A stretch of DNA of 64,000 nt from Arthrobacter citreus. Its GTDB lineage: Bacteria; Actinomycetota; Actinomycetes; Actinomycetales; Micrococcaceae. The number at the start of each line of letters is the position of its first letter. Position 1 is the stretch's first letter. The notes under the pieces are model-generated. The model was given only the letters and a program-made list of their open reading frames with translations, made no database searches and had not been told where the DNA came from. The stretch covers positions 1,550,001 to 1,614,000 of the forward strand of contig NZ_CP151657.1 of NCBI RefSeq assembly GCF_038405225.1, in the 5' to 3' direction. The translations under genes were made by a program, and so were the position numbers. Shown here in pieces: positions 42,959 to 50,267 of the stretch.

Positions 42959-43921
42959 TTGGCTCGAATGGATTTGCGTGTGCGGCTGCTCGGGAAAGTG
43001 ATGGGCCCGTTCTCGGTCTCGCACAAAAGCGATGCACAGGTCCTCGCCGACCAGCGGCGCACCATTAGTCACAATCCCGCGGTCGACTGGCTGCTGGGCG
43101 GCCTCGCGCCGGGGGTGGATGTGCAGAACGAGACTGCATCCGGTGCTGAAGGCCGGATTCCGATCCGGATCTACCGACCCCTGGACACCGCGGGCACCCT
43201 CCCCCTGGTGGTGCTGATCCACGGCGGCGGATGGAGCCTGGGGACGCTGGATATTTATGACGGCATCGCCAGCACCATCGCCCGGGACGCGGGCGCCGTC
43301 GTCGTTTCCCTGGCCTACCGGCTGGCGCCGACGCACCGCTGGCCGGCCGCCGCCGAAGACTGCTATGCGGCGCTGCTCGATGTCGCATCCCGTGCTCATC
43401 AGTGGGACGCCGACGCCGGCCGGCTCGCCGTGGTGGGCGACAGCGCCGGTGGGAATTTGGCCGCGGTGTTGACGCTAATGTCCCGGGACCGGTCCGGTCC
43501 CGCGATCACCTTCCAGGGGCTGATCTATCCGGCCACCGACTTCACGATGAGCAGCCCCTCCATCGAGGAGAACACCAACGCGCCTTTGCTGACCAAGCGG
43601 GACATGCTTCGCTACCGAAGCCTCTACCTTCCGCAGGAGAAGGACTACAGGGAACCGTATGCCTCTCCCCTGCTGGCCCCGGACCACACCGGGCTGCCGC
43701 CGGCGCTGATCCAAGTGGCCGAGCATGATCCCCTGCGCGACGACGGGCTGCGGTACGCCGACGCGCTGCGCGCGGCCGGCGTGCCGGTCCGTGTCACCAC
43801 CTACGTGGGGATGCCGCATGGGTACCTCGCTTTCCCCCGGTTATGCCGCAGCGCTCCGCAGGCACTGGCTGAGCTGTCTGCGGAGCTGCGGCGGGACCTG
43901 GGGGCCGAGGCCGGCGCATAG
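42959..43921 (+). CDS. Alpha/beta hydrolase (hormone-sensitive-lipase-type esterase)
   Basis: The 320-residue protein has the HSL-family oxyanion motif HGGGWS (88-93), the nucleophile Ser162 in GDSAGGN, the acid in VAEHDPLRDDG and the histidine in MPHGYLAF. It should hydrolyse short-chain esters. The TTG at 42959 has AAGGAAGG eight bases upstream. A nearer ATG at 42954 is in another frame and gives only a tiny ORF, while an in-frame ATG at 42968 is far from the ribosome site. It follows the DUF2891 gene. Confidence 0.9.
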   Translation: MARMDLRVRLLGKVMGPFSVSHKSDAQVLADQRRTISHNPAVDWLLGGLAPGVDVQNETASGAEGRIPIRIYRPLDTAGTLPLVVLIHGGGWSLGTLDIYDGIASTIARDAGAVVVSLAYRLAPTHRWPAAAEDCYAALLDVASRAHQWDADAGRLAVVGDSAGGNLAAVLTLMSRDRSGPAITFQGLIYPATDFTMSSPSIEENTNAPLLTKRDMLRYRSLYLPQEKDYREPYASPLLAPDHTGLPPALIQVAEHDPLRDDGLRYADALRAAGVPVRVTTYVGMPHGYLAFPRLCRSAPQALAELSAELRRDLGAEAGA

Positions 43922-43973
43922 TTTCCTCACGCGGCCTCGGCTGCTTCCTCAGTACCGAAGCCCGAGCAGTCGG

Positions 43974-45008
43974 TTAGCCATGACGGCCGCGGGGAAACAG
44001 GGTTGTTGTAAGGGCCACAGCACCGGCCAGCAACGCACCAACCCCCAGGACGACGAGTCCGGTGGGGAAACCACTGGACGAGGTGCCCGTTTCCGCCAGT
44101 TCAGTGGGACAGGGACGTCCCGGCGCTCCGGTTTCGGGATTAGTCACCGTACCGTCCGGCGCCACAGTTCCGCCCGACTGGCCGGGTGCTTCAGTAGAGC
44201 CGGGCTGGCCGGGCTGGCCGGGTGCCACCGTGGTGCCGGGCTGGCCGGGTGCCGCCGGCACACCGGGCTGACCCTCCTGTCCGGACGCTGGAGCGGATGC
44301 CGCCGGCAGAGCCGAGGGGCAAACGCAGACTGAGGGACCGGACGCGCCCGCCCCGGAGCCGCCCTCGGTGGCTGTGCCTTCAGGGGTGGGCCCGGCCGTA
44401 CCGGAACCCGTCGGCGTCGGAGATGCCGTGGGGGCGTCCGTCCCGGTGGGCGTCGGCGAACCGGTGGGTGTGTCGGTACCGGTCGGTGTCGGCGAATCAG
44501 TAGGCGTCGGTGTGTCCGTTGTCGGCGTCGGTTCCGGCGTCGTCGGTGTCGGTTCCGGCGTCGTAGGCGTCGGTTCCGGCGTCGTTGGCGTAGGGGTAGG
44601 GGTAGGTGTCGGTGTAGGTGTGGGTGTCGGTGTAGGTGTGGGTGTCGGTGTCGGCGGACAGGGGGTTTCCGAACATCCGTTGGCGAGGATCTCAGCGCTC
44701 CGGACCGGGTCCAACTGCCATGCGGCACTTCCGTTGTAGCCCTCAAACGGCGGGATGATATCCCCGGCGTGGCTGTCGTGGCCGTTGCCGCCAAACACCG
44801 TGGACGTGCTGACATTCAGGAAATTGTAGACTCCCTCCGGCTGCCCCTGGGGGTGGTGACAGAGGCTGATCTTCTTATCTCCCGAGGAACCGTCGTTCTG
44901 TGTCGGCACGCCCAGAGCTTGCGTGGGCCCTGCTATCCCGAGCAAAGCGAGCAGCAGTATGACGAGGAAACTGGGGACTATTCCCCGGATTCGACGGGTA
45001 TGTTTCAT
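43974..45008 (-). CDS. LAETG-anchored Thr/Pro-rich surface protein
   Basis: The 344-residue protein has a signal peptide (about 1-32). A conserved extracellular module follows (about 45-110), with SLCHHPQGQPEG and NGHDSHAGDIIPPFEG, whose Cys/His/Asp pattern could bind metal. Next are a (TP)n run and TTPEPTPT repeats (about 118-215) and a Gln/Gly/Pro-rich spacer (about 235-300). An LAETG sorting signal, hydrophobic helix and basic tail (RGRHG) close it. Class E-type sortases recognise LAxTG in actinobacteria, so it is probably covalently attached to peptidoglycan. No sortase gene lies in the window. Confidence 0.8.
   Translation of the reverse strand: MKHTRRIRGIVPSFLVILLLALLGIAGPTQALGVPTQNDGSSGDKKISLCHHPQGQPEGVYNFLNVSTSTVFGGNGHDSHAGDIIPPFEGYNGSAAWQLDPVRSAEILANGCSETPCPPTPTPTPTPTPTPTPTPTPTPTPTTPEPTPTTPEPTPTTPEPTPTTDTPTPTDSPTPTGTDTPTGSPTPTGTDAPTASPTPTGSGTAGPTPEGTATEGGSGAGASGPSVCVCPSALPAASAPASGQEGQPGVPAAPGQPGTTVAPGQPGQPGSTEAPGQSGGTVAPDGTVTNPETGAPGRPCPTELAETGTSSSGFPTGLVVLGVGALLAGAVALTTTLFPRGRHG
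44521..44656. repeat. Low-complexity repeats coding for Thr-Pro stalk
   Basis: The left half has a 24-base period (three near-identical units from about 44525, coding TTPEPTPT). The right half (about 44590-44656) has 6- and 18-base periods coding (TP)n. Such tracts are prone to slippage, so stalk length is likely to vary between strains. Confidence 0.85.
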
Positions 45009-45343
45009 GACGGTGGCGCTCCTGCCTGCGAGTCAGCACTTCTGAGGAGTTTGCCCGGCACACGAGGCAGGGCGGAATCCACGCCATGCGGTGAATGGAA
45101 TCAGCGCTGATAGCGGGGACGACACCATCCGGTTGGCATGGTGTTCGTAACGCAGCCCGTGGGATTACTGCTGGTCCTATCGAGATTACGCAGCAGCCGC
45201 GTGGCGAAATAGGGTATCTGCTCGTACTGTCGCCCGCAGTTCCAACTTTCTTGTGCGCATTTAGTTTCGATCCCTCCCTCTGCCCCCGGGGACCAGCACT
45301 TGGAGCTGATCATGTTCCGCAGCACCAAGGGTGTCAACGAACT
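45009..45343. other. Divergent intergenic region without recognised gene
   Basis: No gene is recognisable here. It must hold the promoter of the leftward surface-protein gene. An inverted repeat ACACCAT/ATGGTGT (45122-45128 with 45138-45144) is the only clear symmetry. Confidence 0.35.
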
Positions 45344-45373
45344 CTTGACATAGTCGGTATGTCAAGTTCTAAT
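45344..45373 (+). promoter_or_regulatory. Promoter with overlapping operator, leaderless start
   Basis: TTGACA (45345-45350) and TCTAAT (45368-45373) are 17 bases apart. A start seven bases later falls exactly on the A of the ATG at 45380, predicting a leaderless mRNA. CTTGACAT/ATGTCAAG (45344-45351 and 45359-45366) forms a perfect inverted repeat over the -35 box and spacer, a probable repressor site. Confidence 0.75.
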
Positions 45374-45379
45374 TGACAT

Positions 45380-45649
45380 ATGAATACACGACGGCTTTTC
45401 TTTTGGTTGGCGCTCACCCTGCTGATTTTGGGCATTATCTTGGGCGGCCTCTTTGTCGTCCTCGATCTCGAGGGGTTCTTGGGAGGCATGTGCGCCGGCG
45501 CCGGTGTGATGCTCATGGTCCTCGCCGCGTACATTTTTGGCCGGTACATCTGGTGGGAGCGCGGGGGCCGAACGGATGGCACCGAGTGGCTGCCCAGCCG
45601 GGAGCGGAAAGATTGGCTGCCCAGCCGTGACCAAGAGGGCCACTCATGA
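45380..45649 (+). CDS. Small two-helix membrane protein
   Basis: The 89-residue protein has two membrane helices (about 6-27 and 32-55) and a charged C-terminal tail containing a doubled short motif (EWLPSRERK and DWLPSRDQE). No family is recognised. There is no ribosome site, and the promoter predicts translation from the very 5' end of the mRNA. Its stop overlaps the start of the HTH gene (ATGA), so the two are coupled. Confidence 0.75.
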   Translation: MNTRRLFFWLALTLLILGIILGGLFVVLDLEGFLGGMCAGAGVMLMVLAAYIFGRYIWWERGGRTDGTEWLPSRERKDWLPSRDQEGHS

Positions 45650-46233
45650 TGGATCAGTCCGGCACCGACCTGCAGGAACAGATCGGCGCACTAATCCTGG
45701 GCAGCTACGAGGACGCAGGCAACCTAACAGAGGCGGATCATCTCGCGCTGGTCCGCAGGGCCGGCGCCGCAGAACAAGCCAGTCAGCAACTGCAGCACCG
45801 CGCGGTTGCGGCGGCACGCAGCGCGGGTGTCAGCTGGGCCGCCCTGGGCCGAGAGCTGGGCATGACCCGGCAGGCAGTGCAGCAACGCTTCGGGAGCCGC
45901 CAGGAGGACACGGCAACGGATGCCCGGGAACGCTGGCTGGGCCCGGTCACTGCCTTCGACGAAATGGCCGAACTGGAGCTTGCCGGAAAGCTGGGCTGGC
46001 GGACCATCGGCGTGGACGTGCTGAGGCACCGGATGCTGCGGACCGATACCCAGTGGGAACACCGCCGGGTGTTGTGGGCCAGGCCCACCCACCACTATGA
46101 GTCCGACGGCTGGCAGGTGGGATGCCGCGCCTTCCCTTGGCTGTACCTCGTGCGTGACTTGCACAAAGCTCCCGAGGCGGGCGACCGCTCTCCAGGACCG
46201 AGCAGCTCCGGCATAAGCTGGCCTACACCATGA
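45646..46233 (+). CDS. Helix-turn-helix DNA-binding protein
   Basis: The 195-residue protein has a helical N-terminus and a clear helix-turn-helix at about residues 61-83 (GVSWAALGRELGMTRQAVQQ). A C-terminal domain follows (about 90-180) with WEHRRVLWARPTHHYESDGW. The HTH resembles those of small actinobacterial proteins with unknown partners. It probably binds the inverted repeat at 45344 and regulates its own operon. It overlaps both neighbours by four bases. A second ATG at codon 2 is an alternative start. Confidence 0.75.
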   Translation: MMDQSGTDLQEQIGALILGSYEDAGNLTEADHLALVRRAGAAEQASQQLQHRAVAAARSAGVSWAALGRELGMTRQAVQQRFGSRQEDTATDARERWLGPVTAFDEMAELELAGKLGWRTIGVDVLRHRMLRTDTQWEHRRVLWARPTHHYESDGWQVGCRAFPWLYLVRDLHKAPEAGDRSPGPSSSGISWPTP

Positions 46234-46706
46234 CAAACAACGATGAGCTGTCTCACTACGGACCGATCCGAGGAGGATCGGCTTATCGGGAGTCCGCACA
46301 GCGTCTGCCGTTCGACATTTCCAGTCTGTCAGTCACCGGCCTGGTCATCATCTGCGAGCTCGATCATCCGGTTCCAGGGAACTCCAAACCCTCGCTGAGC
46401 ACGAAGATCACCCAGTATCTCCGCTTATCCGACGACTCGATGATTCGCCTCGACATGGACCGGGGAGTCTCCACGGTCAAGCTCGGGCGTACGGCTGCGG
46501 TTTCCTGGAAACGCTCAGCTGCAGACGTGATCTCGGAAATTCTTACGCTGGTGCAGGCGGACGCACCCGAACCCGGCTCATTTCCGTGGGAGCAGTACGC
46601 GCACGCCGCCCGGCTGCGGGGAATCTCCACAGATGCCGAGGCACTGCGCGGTCTCCCGCACACCGTCCTGTTGTCGGATGCGCTCGCCACAATCCACGAA
46701 TTCTGA
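46230..46706 (+). CDS. Hypothetical protein, third gene of the HTH operon
   Basis: The 158-residue protein has no recognisable family, signal peptide or membrane helix. The middle (about 40-90) looks beta-rich and the C-terminal third helical (AHAARLRGISTDAEALRGLP). Its ATG overlaps the HTH stop (ATGA), so all three genes of the operon are translationally coupled. This close coupling suggests a shared role with the HTH and membrane proteins. Confidence 0.7.
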   Translation: MTNNDELSHYGPIRGGSAYRESAQRLPFDISSLSVTGLVIICELDHPVPGNSKPSLSTKITQYLRLSDDSMIRLDMDRGVSTVKLGRTAAVSWKRSAADVISEILTLVQADAPEPGSFPWEQYAHAARLRGISTDAEALRGLPHTVLLSDALATIHEF

Positions 46707-46752
46707 TCGACTATCTCCCATCTGATGTCATTCCAGCAGAGGAGCGCCAGCC

Positions 46753-47331
46753 ATGGGCAAAGTAGTTATGTACGGTTCGGTGTCCGTGGACGGATTCATC
46801 GCGGACGAGAACGACCAGCCGGGACCGCTGTTCGACTGGCTGCTCAACGGCGTGCCATTGGATGAAAGCGGCGAGGTGAAGGTGTCCCAGGCGTCCTACA
46901 ACTACACCCGGCCGTACTGGGACCAGATAGGGGTGACCATCGCCGGCCGCCGGGTCTTCGATTTGACGGACGGCTGGGGCGGGGTGCCTCCAAGCGGGAT
47001 CGACCATGTGGTGATTGTGACGCACAGGCCGGAGCCCGAGGGCTGGCACCCCGGGACGCCCTTCCACTTCATTGACGGCGTCGAGGCCGCCGTGGCAAAG
47101 GCCCGGGAGCTTGCTGGTGAGCGCATCGTCGAGGTGGCTGCCGGCGACGTCGGCGGCCAGATGTTTGCCGCCGGGCTGGTCGATGAGGTGCGCATGGACG
47201 TCGTGCCCGTCGTGCTTGGCTCCGGCAAGCGCTTCTTCGGGCCGGTCCACGCGCAGCACCTGTTGGAGGAACCGGACGCGGTGGTTCAGGGCAACCGGGT
47301 ACTCCACCTGCGCTACCAGGTGCGCCGATAA
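46753..47331 (+). CDS. Dihydrofolate reductase family protein (RibD C-terminal fold)
   Basis: This 192-residue protein matches the RibD_C/DHFR-like group: KVVMYGSVSVDGFIADENDQ, VTIAGRRVFDLTDGWGG, VVIVTHRPEPEGWHPG and VRMDVVPVVLGSGKRFFGPV. These are presumed NADPH reductases of unknown substrate. It is a separate gene from, and only distantly similar to, the DHFR-like gene at 7852. An AGAGGAG ribosome site lies upstream of the ATG. It is convergent with the serine hydrolase gene. Confidence 0.88.
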   Translation: MGKVVMYGSVSVDGFIADENDQPGPLFDWLLNGVPLDESGEVKVSQASYNYTRPYWDQIGVTIAGRRVFDLTDGWGGVPPSGIDHVVIVTHRPEPEGWHPGTPFHFIDGVEAAVAKARELAGERIVEVAAGDVGGQMFAAGLVDEVRMDVVPVVLGSGKRFFGPVHAQHLLEEPDAVVQGNRVLHLRYQVRR

Positions 47332-47338
47332 GGTGAGG

Positions 47339-48469
47339 TCAGCGCATGCTCTTCCGGAGTGCCCCGAACGGCTCCCAAAAGTAGTCAAAACTATCCTGCG
47401 CGCTGCCAAGGAACCGCTGGGTGAAAACGACGCCGATGTCCCCGTCCGGGTATACGGCGGCGCTGACGCCGGACCCGCCGGACCAGCCCCACATCCCCGG
47501 TGCCGACCAGGATGCGCCGGGACCGATCTGGACGGCAGTCATAAATCCCCAGGACTCATCCGGGCCGGCCATCTCCACCATGCCCACACGCTGCCGCGAC
47601 GTGAGCTGGTCATCCGTCATCTGCTGTCGCAGTGCCGGAGGGAGCACTGTGTCTCTCGCCAGCGCGGAGAGGAAGGTCAGGAAATCCGGGACGGTGGACA
47701 CCATCCCTCCGGCCAGGGATTCGAACTGCGGCGGCTGGGCCATCGCATCGCGGTAGTCCACCGCTTCGCGCAGTCCGCCCCCGCCGTCGGCCTCATACAT
47801 GGTGGGAAAGCGCTCGGCGCCGGTGGGGAAGCCGGTGCCGGCCAGGCGGAACGGCCCGCTGATCCGCTCCTGAATGAGCTGACGGAGCGGAGTAATGGCT
47901 GCCACCGGCAACAGCACCGAGAGCACGTCGGCGCACGCGTGATACATCCACCGGTCCCCCGGCTGATGTGCCAGCGGCAGGCCGCCGACGCGGGCCATGT
48001 ATTCCTCCGGCGTCATCGCCGGCGGATTTGGTCCCCACAAGAGGTCCCGGGTGGCTGCGGCATAGGGCGATGCCGAAAAGTCGATGCCCAGCCCGGCCGT
48101 GAAGGTCAGCAGGTGCCGCAAGGTAATGGGCCCGCGCGCCGGCACGGTCATGGACAGCGGCGCGTCAGGAGTCACCAGGACCCGCGGGCTGGCCAGCGCC
48201 GGGAGCCAGCGGGCGACGTCGTCGTCCAGTCCCAGCGTGCCATCGGCCACCAGGCTCATCGCCAGCGCACCGCCGATCATCTTGCTCAGCGACGAAATCC
48301 GAAACGGGGTGTCCTCGGCCATGGGCTCCGTCCCGGAGTAGTCCAGCGATCCGGTCGCGAAGATTTCGGTCTTGCCGTTAATCCGAACGCCGGCCACCAG
48401 ACCGGGGCACCAGCCCGAGCGCACGGTTTCGGCCAAGCTGTCCCATAACGGTGCGGCGGTTTCCGGCAT
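47339..48469 (-). CDS. Serine hydrolase (beta-lactamase/esterase fold)
   Basis: The 376-residue protein belongs to the class C beta-lactamase/penicillin-binding-like esterases. The nucleophile is Ser60 in the SxxK motif (SSLSKMIGG, Lys63) and the second motif tyrosine is Tyr176 (WMYHACADVL; YxN is replaced by YHA). GGSG in MWGWSGGSGV serves as the third motif. It most likely hydrolyses esters rather than beta-lactams. No signal peptide is visible, so it is cytoplasmic as annotated. The ATG at 48469 is used; the longer frame is unsupported. Confidence 0.85.
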   Translation of the reverse strand: MPETAAPLWDSLAETVRSGWCPGLVAGVRINGKTEIFATGSLDYSGTEPMAEDTPFRISSLSKMIGGALAMSLVADGTLGLDDDVARWLPALASPRVLVTPDAPLSMTVPARGPITLRHLLTFTAGLGIDFSASPYAAATRDLLWGPNPPAMTPEEYMARVGGLPLAHQPGDRWMYHACADVLSVLLPVAAITPLRQLIQERISGPFRLAGTGFPTGAERFPTMYEADGGGGLREAVDYRDAMAQPPQFESLAGGMVSTVPDFLTFLSALARDTVLPPALRQQMTDDQLTSRQRVGMVEMAGPDESWGFMTAVQIGPGASWSAPGMWGWSGGSGVSAAVYPDGDIGVVFTQRFLGSAQDSFDYFWEPFGALRKSMR

Positions 48470-48542
48470 GGCTCCACTGTCCGGCAGCTCCGCATGGGGA
48501 GTCAACGGTGCCGGAGACGCGCGCTGCTTGGCACGGTAGGGT

Positions 48543-48710
48543 GTGCGCCATGACTGGCTAACCGACGGCGGCCGGATCATCGACCCGCTGGCGCCCAAGC
48601 CGTGGGGTGCCACAGACGGCCAGGTCAAGGACCGGTACGGGCTGCACTGGCTCATCGGGTATGAACCGGCAGCCGGTGCAGCGGATGACGGGAGCGCAAC
48701 CGGCGCCTAG
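48543..48710 (+). pseudogene. C-terminal fragment of a PhnB-like VOC protein
   Basis: The short frame reads DWLTDGGRIIDPLAPKPWGA followed by TDGQVKDRYGLHWLIGYE. This is the C-terminal half of the PhnB/3-demethylubiquinone-methyltransferase-like VOC family (alternating W-x-x-L-x-x-G-G and D-x-x-G-x-x-W motifs). A stop codon precedes it at 48537 and the N-terminal two-thirds of the protein are absent, so it is a gene relic left between the serine hydrolase and the GNAT gene. Confidence 0.72.
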
Positions 48711-48712
48711 CC

Positions 48713-49279
48713 TTACGGCTGCTGGCTCCGTACTGCCGCATACAGCAGCATGTCCCGGCGCTCGCCGGAGATTTCCTGGTGGCTGCGGAGCAGTCCCTCC
48801 CGGGAAAAGCCGGCGTACTCCGCGGTCCGGAACGAGGCCGCGTTCCACGGCTCGATCAGCAGCTCCACCCGGTGCAGCTGCGGAAGGGTCCAACCGAAGT
48901 CCAGCATGGCGAGCAGCGCGTTGGCGGCAACCCGGCGGCCCCGGGCGCCGGGCGTGACTGCATAGCCTGCCGATGCCCGTCCGGTCTCCAGCTCCCGGAT
49001 CCACAGGCCGATATGGCCAAGGGGACGGTCGGTTGCGTCATCGGCGATGCAAAAGGCAAACCCGGTTCCCCGGACATGATGCTGACGCTGCCGTTCCACC
49101 CAGGCTAGGGCCTGGTCCGCGGTGGCCCCGGCCGGAAGAGTGCCGATGGTCGGGACGTACTCGTCCAGCGACAGGTCCATGGCCATGGTTACGTCGTCGT
49201 CACGGAACCGGCGCAGCCGCACTCCTCCGTGGCGCGGATCAACGGCGGGCCAGGGTGGAATGGCGGTCTTCGGGTCCAT
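48713..49279 (-). CDS. GNAT family N-acetyltransferase (RimJ/RimL-like)
   Basis: This 188-residue protein has VRLRRFRDDDVTMAMDLSLD at the N-terminus and GHIGLWIRELETGRASAGYA. VTPGARGRRVAANALLAMLD is the acetyl-CoA loop, and HRVELLIEPWNAASFRTAEY followed by AGF closes the fold. It probably acetylates an amine-bearing small molecule or peptide. ATG at 49279 is chosen over GTG at 49309; neither has a strong ribosome site. Confidence 0.85.
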   Translation of the reverse strand: MDPKTAIPPWPAVDPRHGGVRLRRFRDDDVTMAMDLSLDEYVPTIGTLPAGATADQALAWVERQRQHHVRGTGFAFCIADDATDRPLGHIGLWIRELETGRASAGYAVTPGARGRRVAANALLAMLDFGWTLPQLHRVELLIEPWNAASFRTAEYAGFSREGLLRSHQEISGERRDMLLYAAVRSQQP

Positions 49280-49348
49280 GGCCACAGCTTGGCATGGCTG
49301 CGCCTCCACTCCGGGGAGGCGCAGCCGAGGGCTCCGGACGTCCGCGGA

Positions 49349-49756
49349 CTAGTCCAGGACGGCGGTGGCTTCGATTTCCACGAGGACGCCGGGCTCATAC
49401 AGCTGAACCACTTCAATCAGCGACGACGGCGGCAGCGGCGAGGGCAGGCCAATCTCCTCGGCCACGGCCTGGGCTCCGGCCATGAATTCACCGATTTTGT
49501 CGGTCTGCCAATCGGTGACGTAGAACGTCAGCCGGACAACATCGGAAAATCCTGCGCCGGCTCCGGCCAGGCCGCGGGCCACATTGCGGAACGCCTGCGA
49601 CACCTGCCCGGCGAGGTCCGACGGAATGGGAGAACCGTCTTCCATGTGTGCCACCTGCCCCGCCACGTACACAAACCGCGATCCGGTGGCCATGGCCACG
49701 TGGTGGTAGGGAGCGTTGGGCAGCATGCCTTCGGGGGTAAAGAGTTGTACGGGCAT
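49349..49756 (-). CDS. RidA family protein
   Basis: The 135-residue RidA/YjgF-like protein has ATGSRFVYVAGQVAHMEDGS, QAFRNVARGLAGAGAGFSDV, VRLTFYVTDWQTDKIGEFMA and LIEVVQLYEPGVLVEIEATA. Family members deaminate reactive enamine/imine intermediates; variants have other roles. The catalytic arginine of archetypal RidA is not obvious in the usual place, so deaminase activity is uncertain. GGAGG before ATG at 49756 fixes the start. Divergent from, and probably regulated by, the HxlR gene. Confidence 0.88.
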   Translation of the reverse strand: MPVQLFTPEGMLPNAPYHHVAMATGSRFVYVAGQVAHMEDGSPIPSDLAGQVSQAFRNVARGLAGAGAGFSDVVRLTFYVTDWQTDKIGEFMAGAQAVAEEIGLPSPLPPSSLIEVVQLYEPGVLVEIEATAVLD

Positions 49757-49813
49757 TTGGATCCTCCGGTTTGGGAATTCCCGTGGTTTCGGCAATTCCA
49801 TCAGGAGTCTGTT

Positions 49814-49825
49814 TATACTAGGTAT
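49814..49825. promoter_or_regulatory. Promoter -10 box and HxlR-type operator
   Basis: TATACT (49814-49819) is a strong -10 box 37 bases before the hxlR-type ATG. It overlaps ATAC-TAG-GTAT (49815-49825), a small perfect inverted repeat of the type bound by HxlR proteins. A separate palindrome GGGAATTCCC lies at 49773-49782. Confidence 0.55.
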
Positions 49826-49855
49826 CTTTTGGGAACTTCAACGAAACCAGGTGTC

Positions 49856-50239
49856 ATGACGGATACTTACCTTCCTCTGGAACCGGGCCTGAGCATGGAC
49901 GCGCCGCACCGCGAACTCCTGAGCCAGGTCCTGGACAAGTGGTCCCTGAGCATTCTTAATGAGCTGTGCCAGGCCCCGTGCCGCTTCAATGAACTGCGGC
50001 GTGCCATTCCCGAAGTGACGCAAAAATCGCTGACCACCACATTGCGGAGGCTTGAACGCAACGGCATTATCGAGCGCAATGTCCTGGCCACACGGCCGGT
50101 CGCCGTCGAATACCGGATGACCCCACTGGGCAAGTCGGCACGCGTGCCGGTGGACGCCCTGCTGACCTGGGCATCGCACTATCTGGGAGAAATTGAACGA
50201 GCCCGCGTGGCCTTTGATGAAGCGTCCGACCGCGGCTAA
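49856..50239 (+). CDS. HxlR family transcriptional regulator
   Basis: The 127-residue winged-helix protein has the family pattern: LSQVLDKWSLSILNELCQAP, CRFNELRRAIPEVTQKSLTT, LRRLERNGIIERNV and PVAVEYRMTPLGKSARVPVD. It lacks the N-terminal sensing cysteine common in redox-sensing HxlR members, although Cys residues occur at ELCQAPC. It is divergent from ridA and likely controls it. An open frame running further upstream is not coding. Confidence 0.9.
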   Translation: MTDTYLPLEPGLSMDAPHRELLSQVLDKWSLSILNELCQAPCRFNELRRAIPEVTQKSLTTTLRRLERNGIIERNVLATRPVAVEYRMTPLGKSARVPVDALLTWASHYLGEIERARVAFDEASDRG

Positions 50240-50267
50240 CCGGTGGGCTACCTCGTTTTGCCGGCGA

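Noticed and set aside
44521-44656. Possible CRISPR-like repeat block
   Set aside because: The units are short, contiguous and in frame with a Thr-Pro stalk; there are no spacers and no cas genes.
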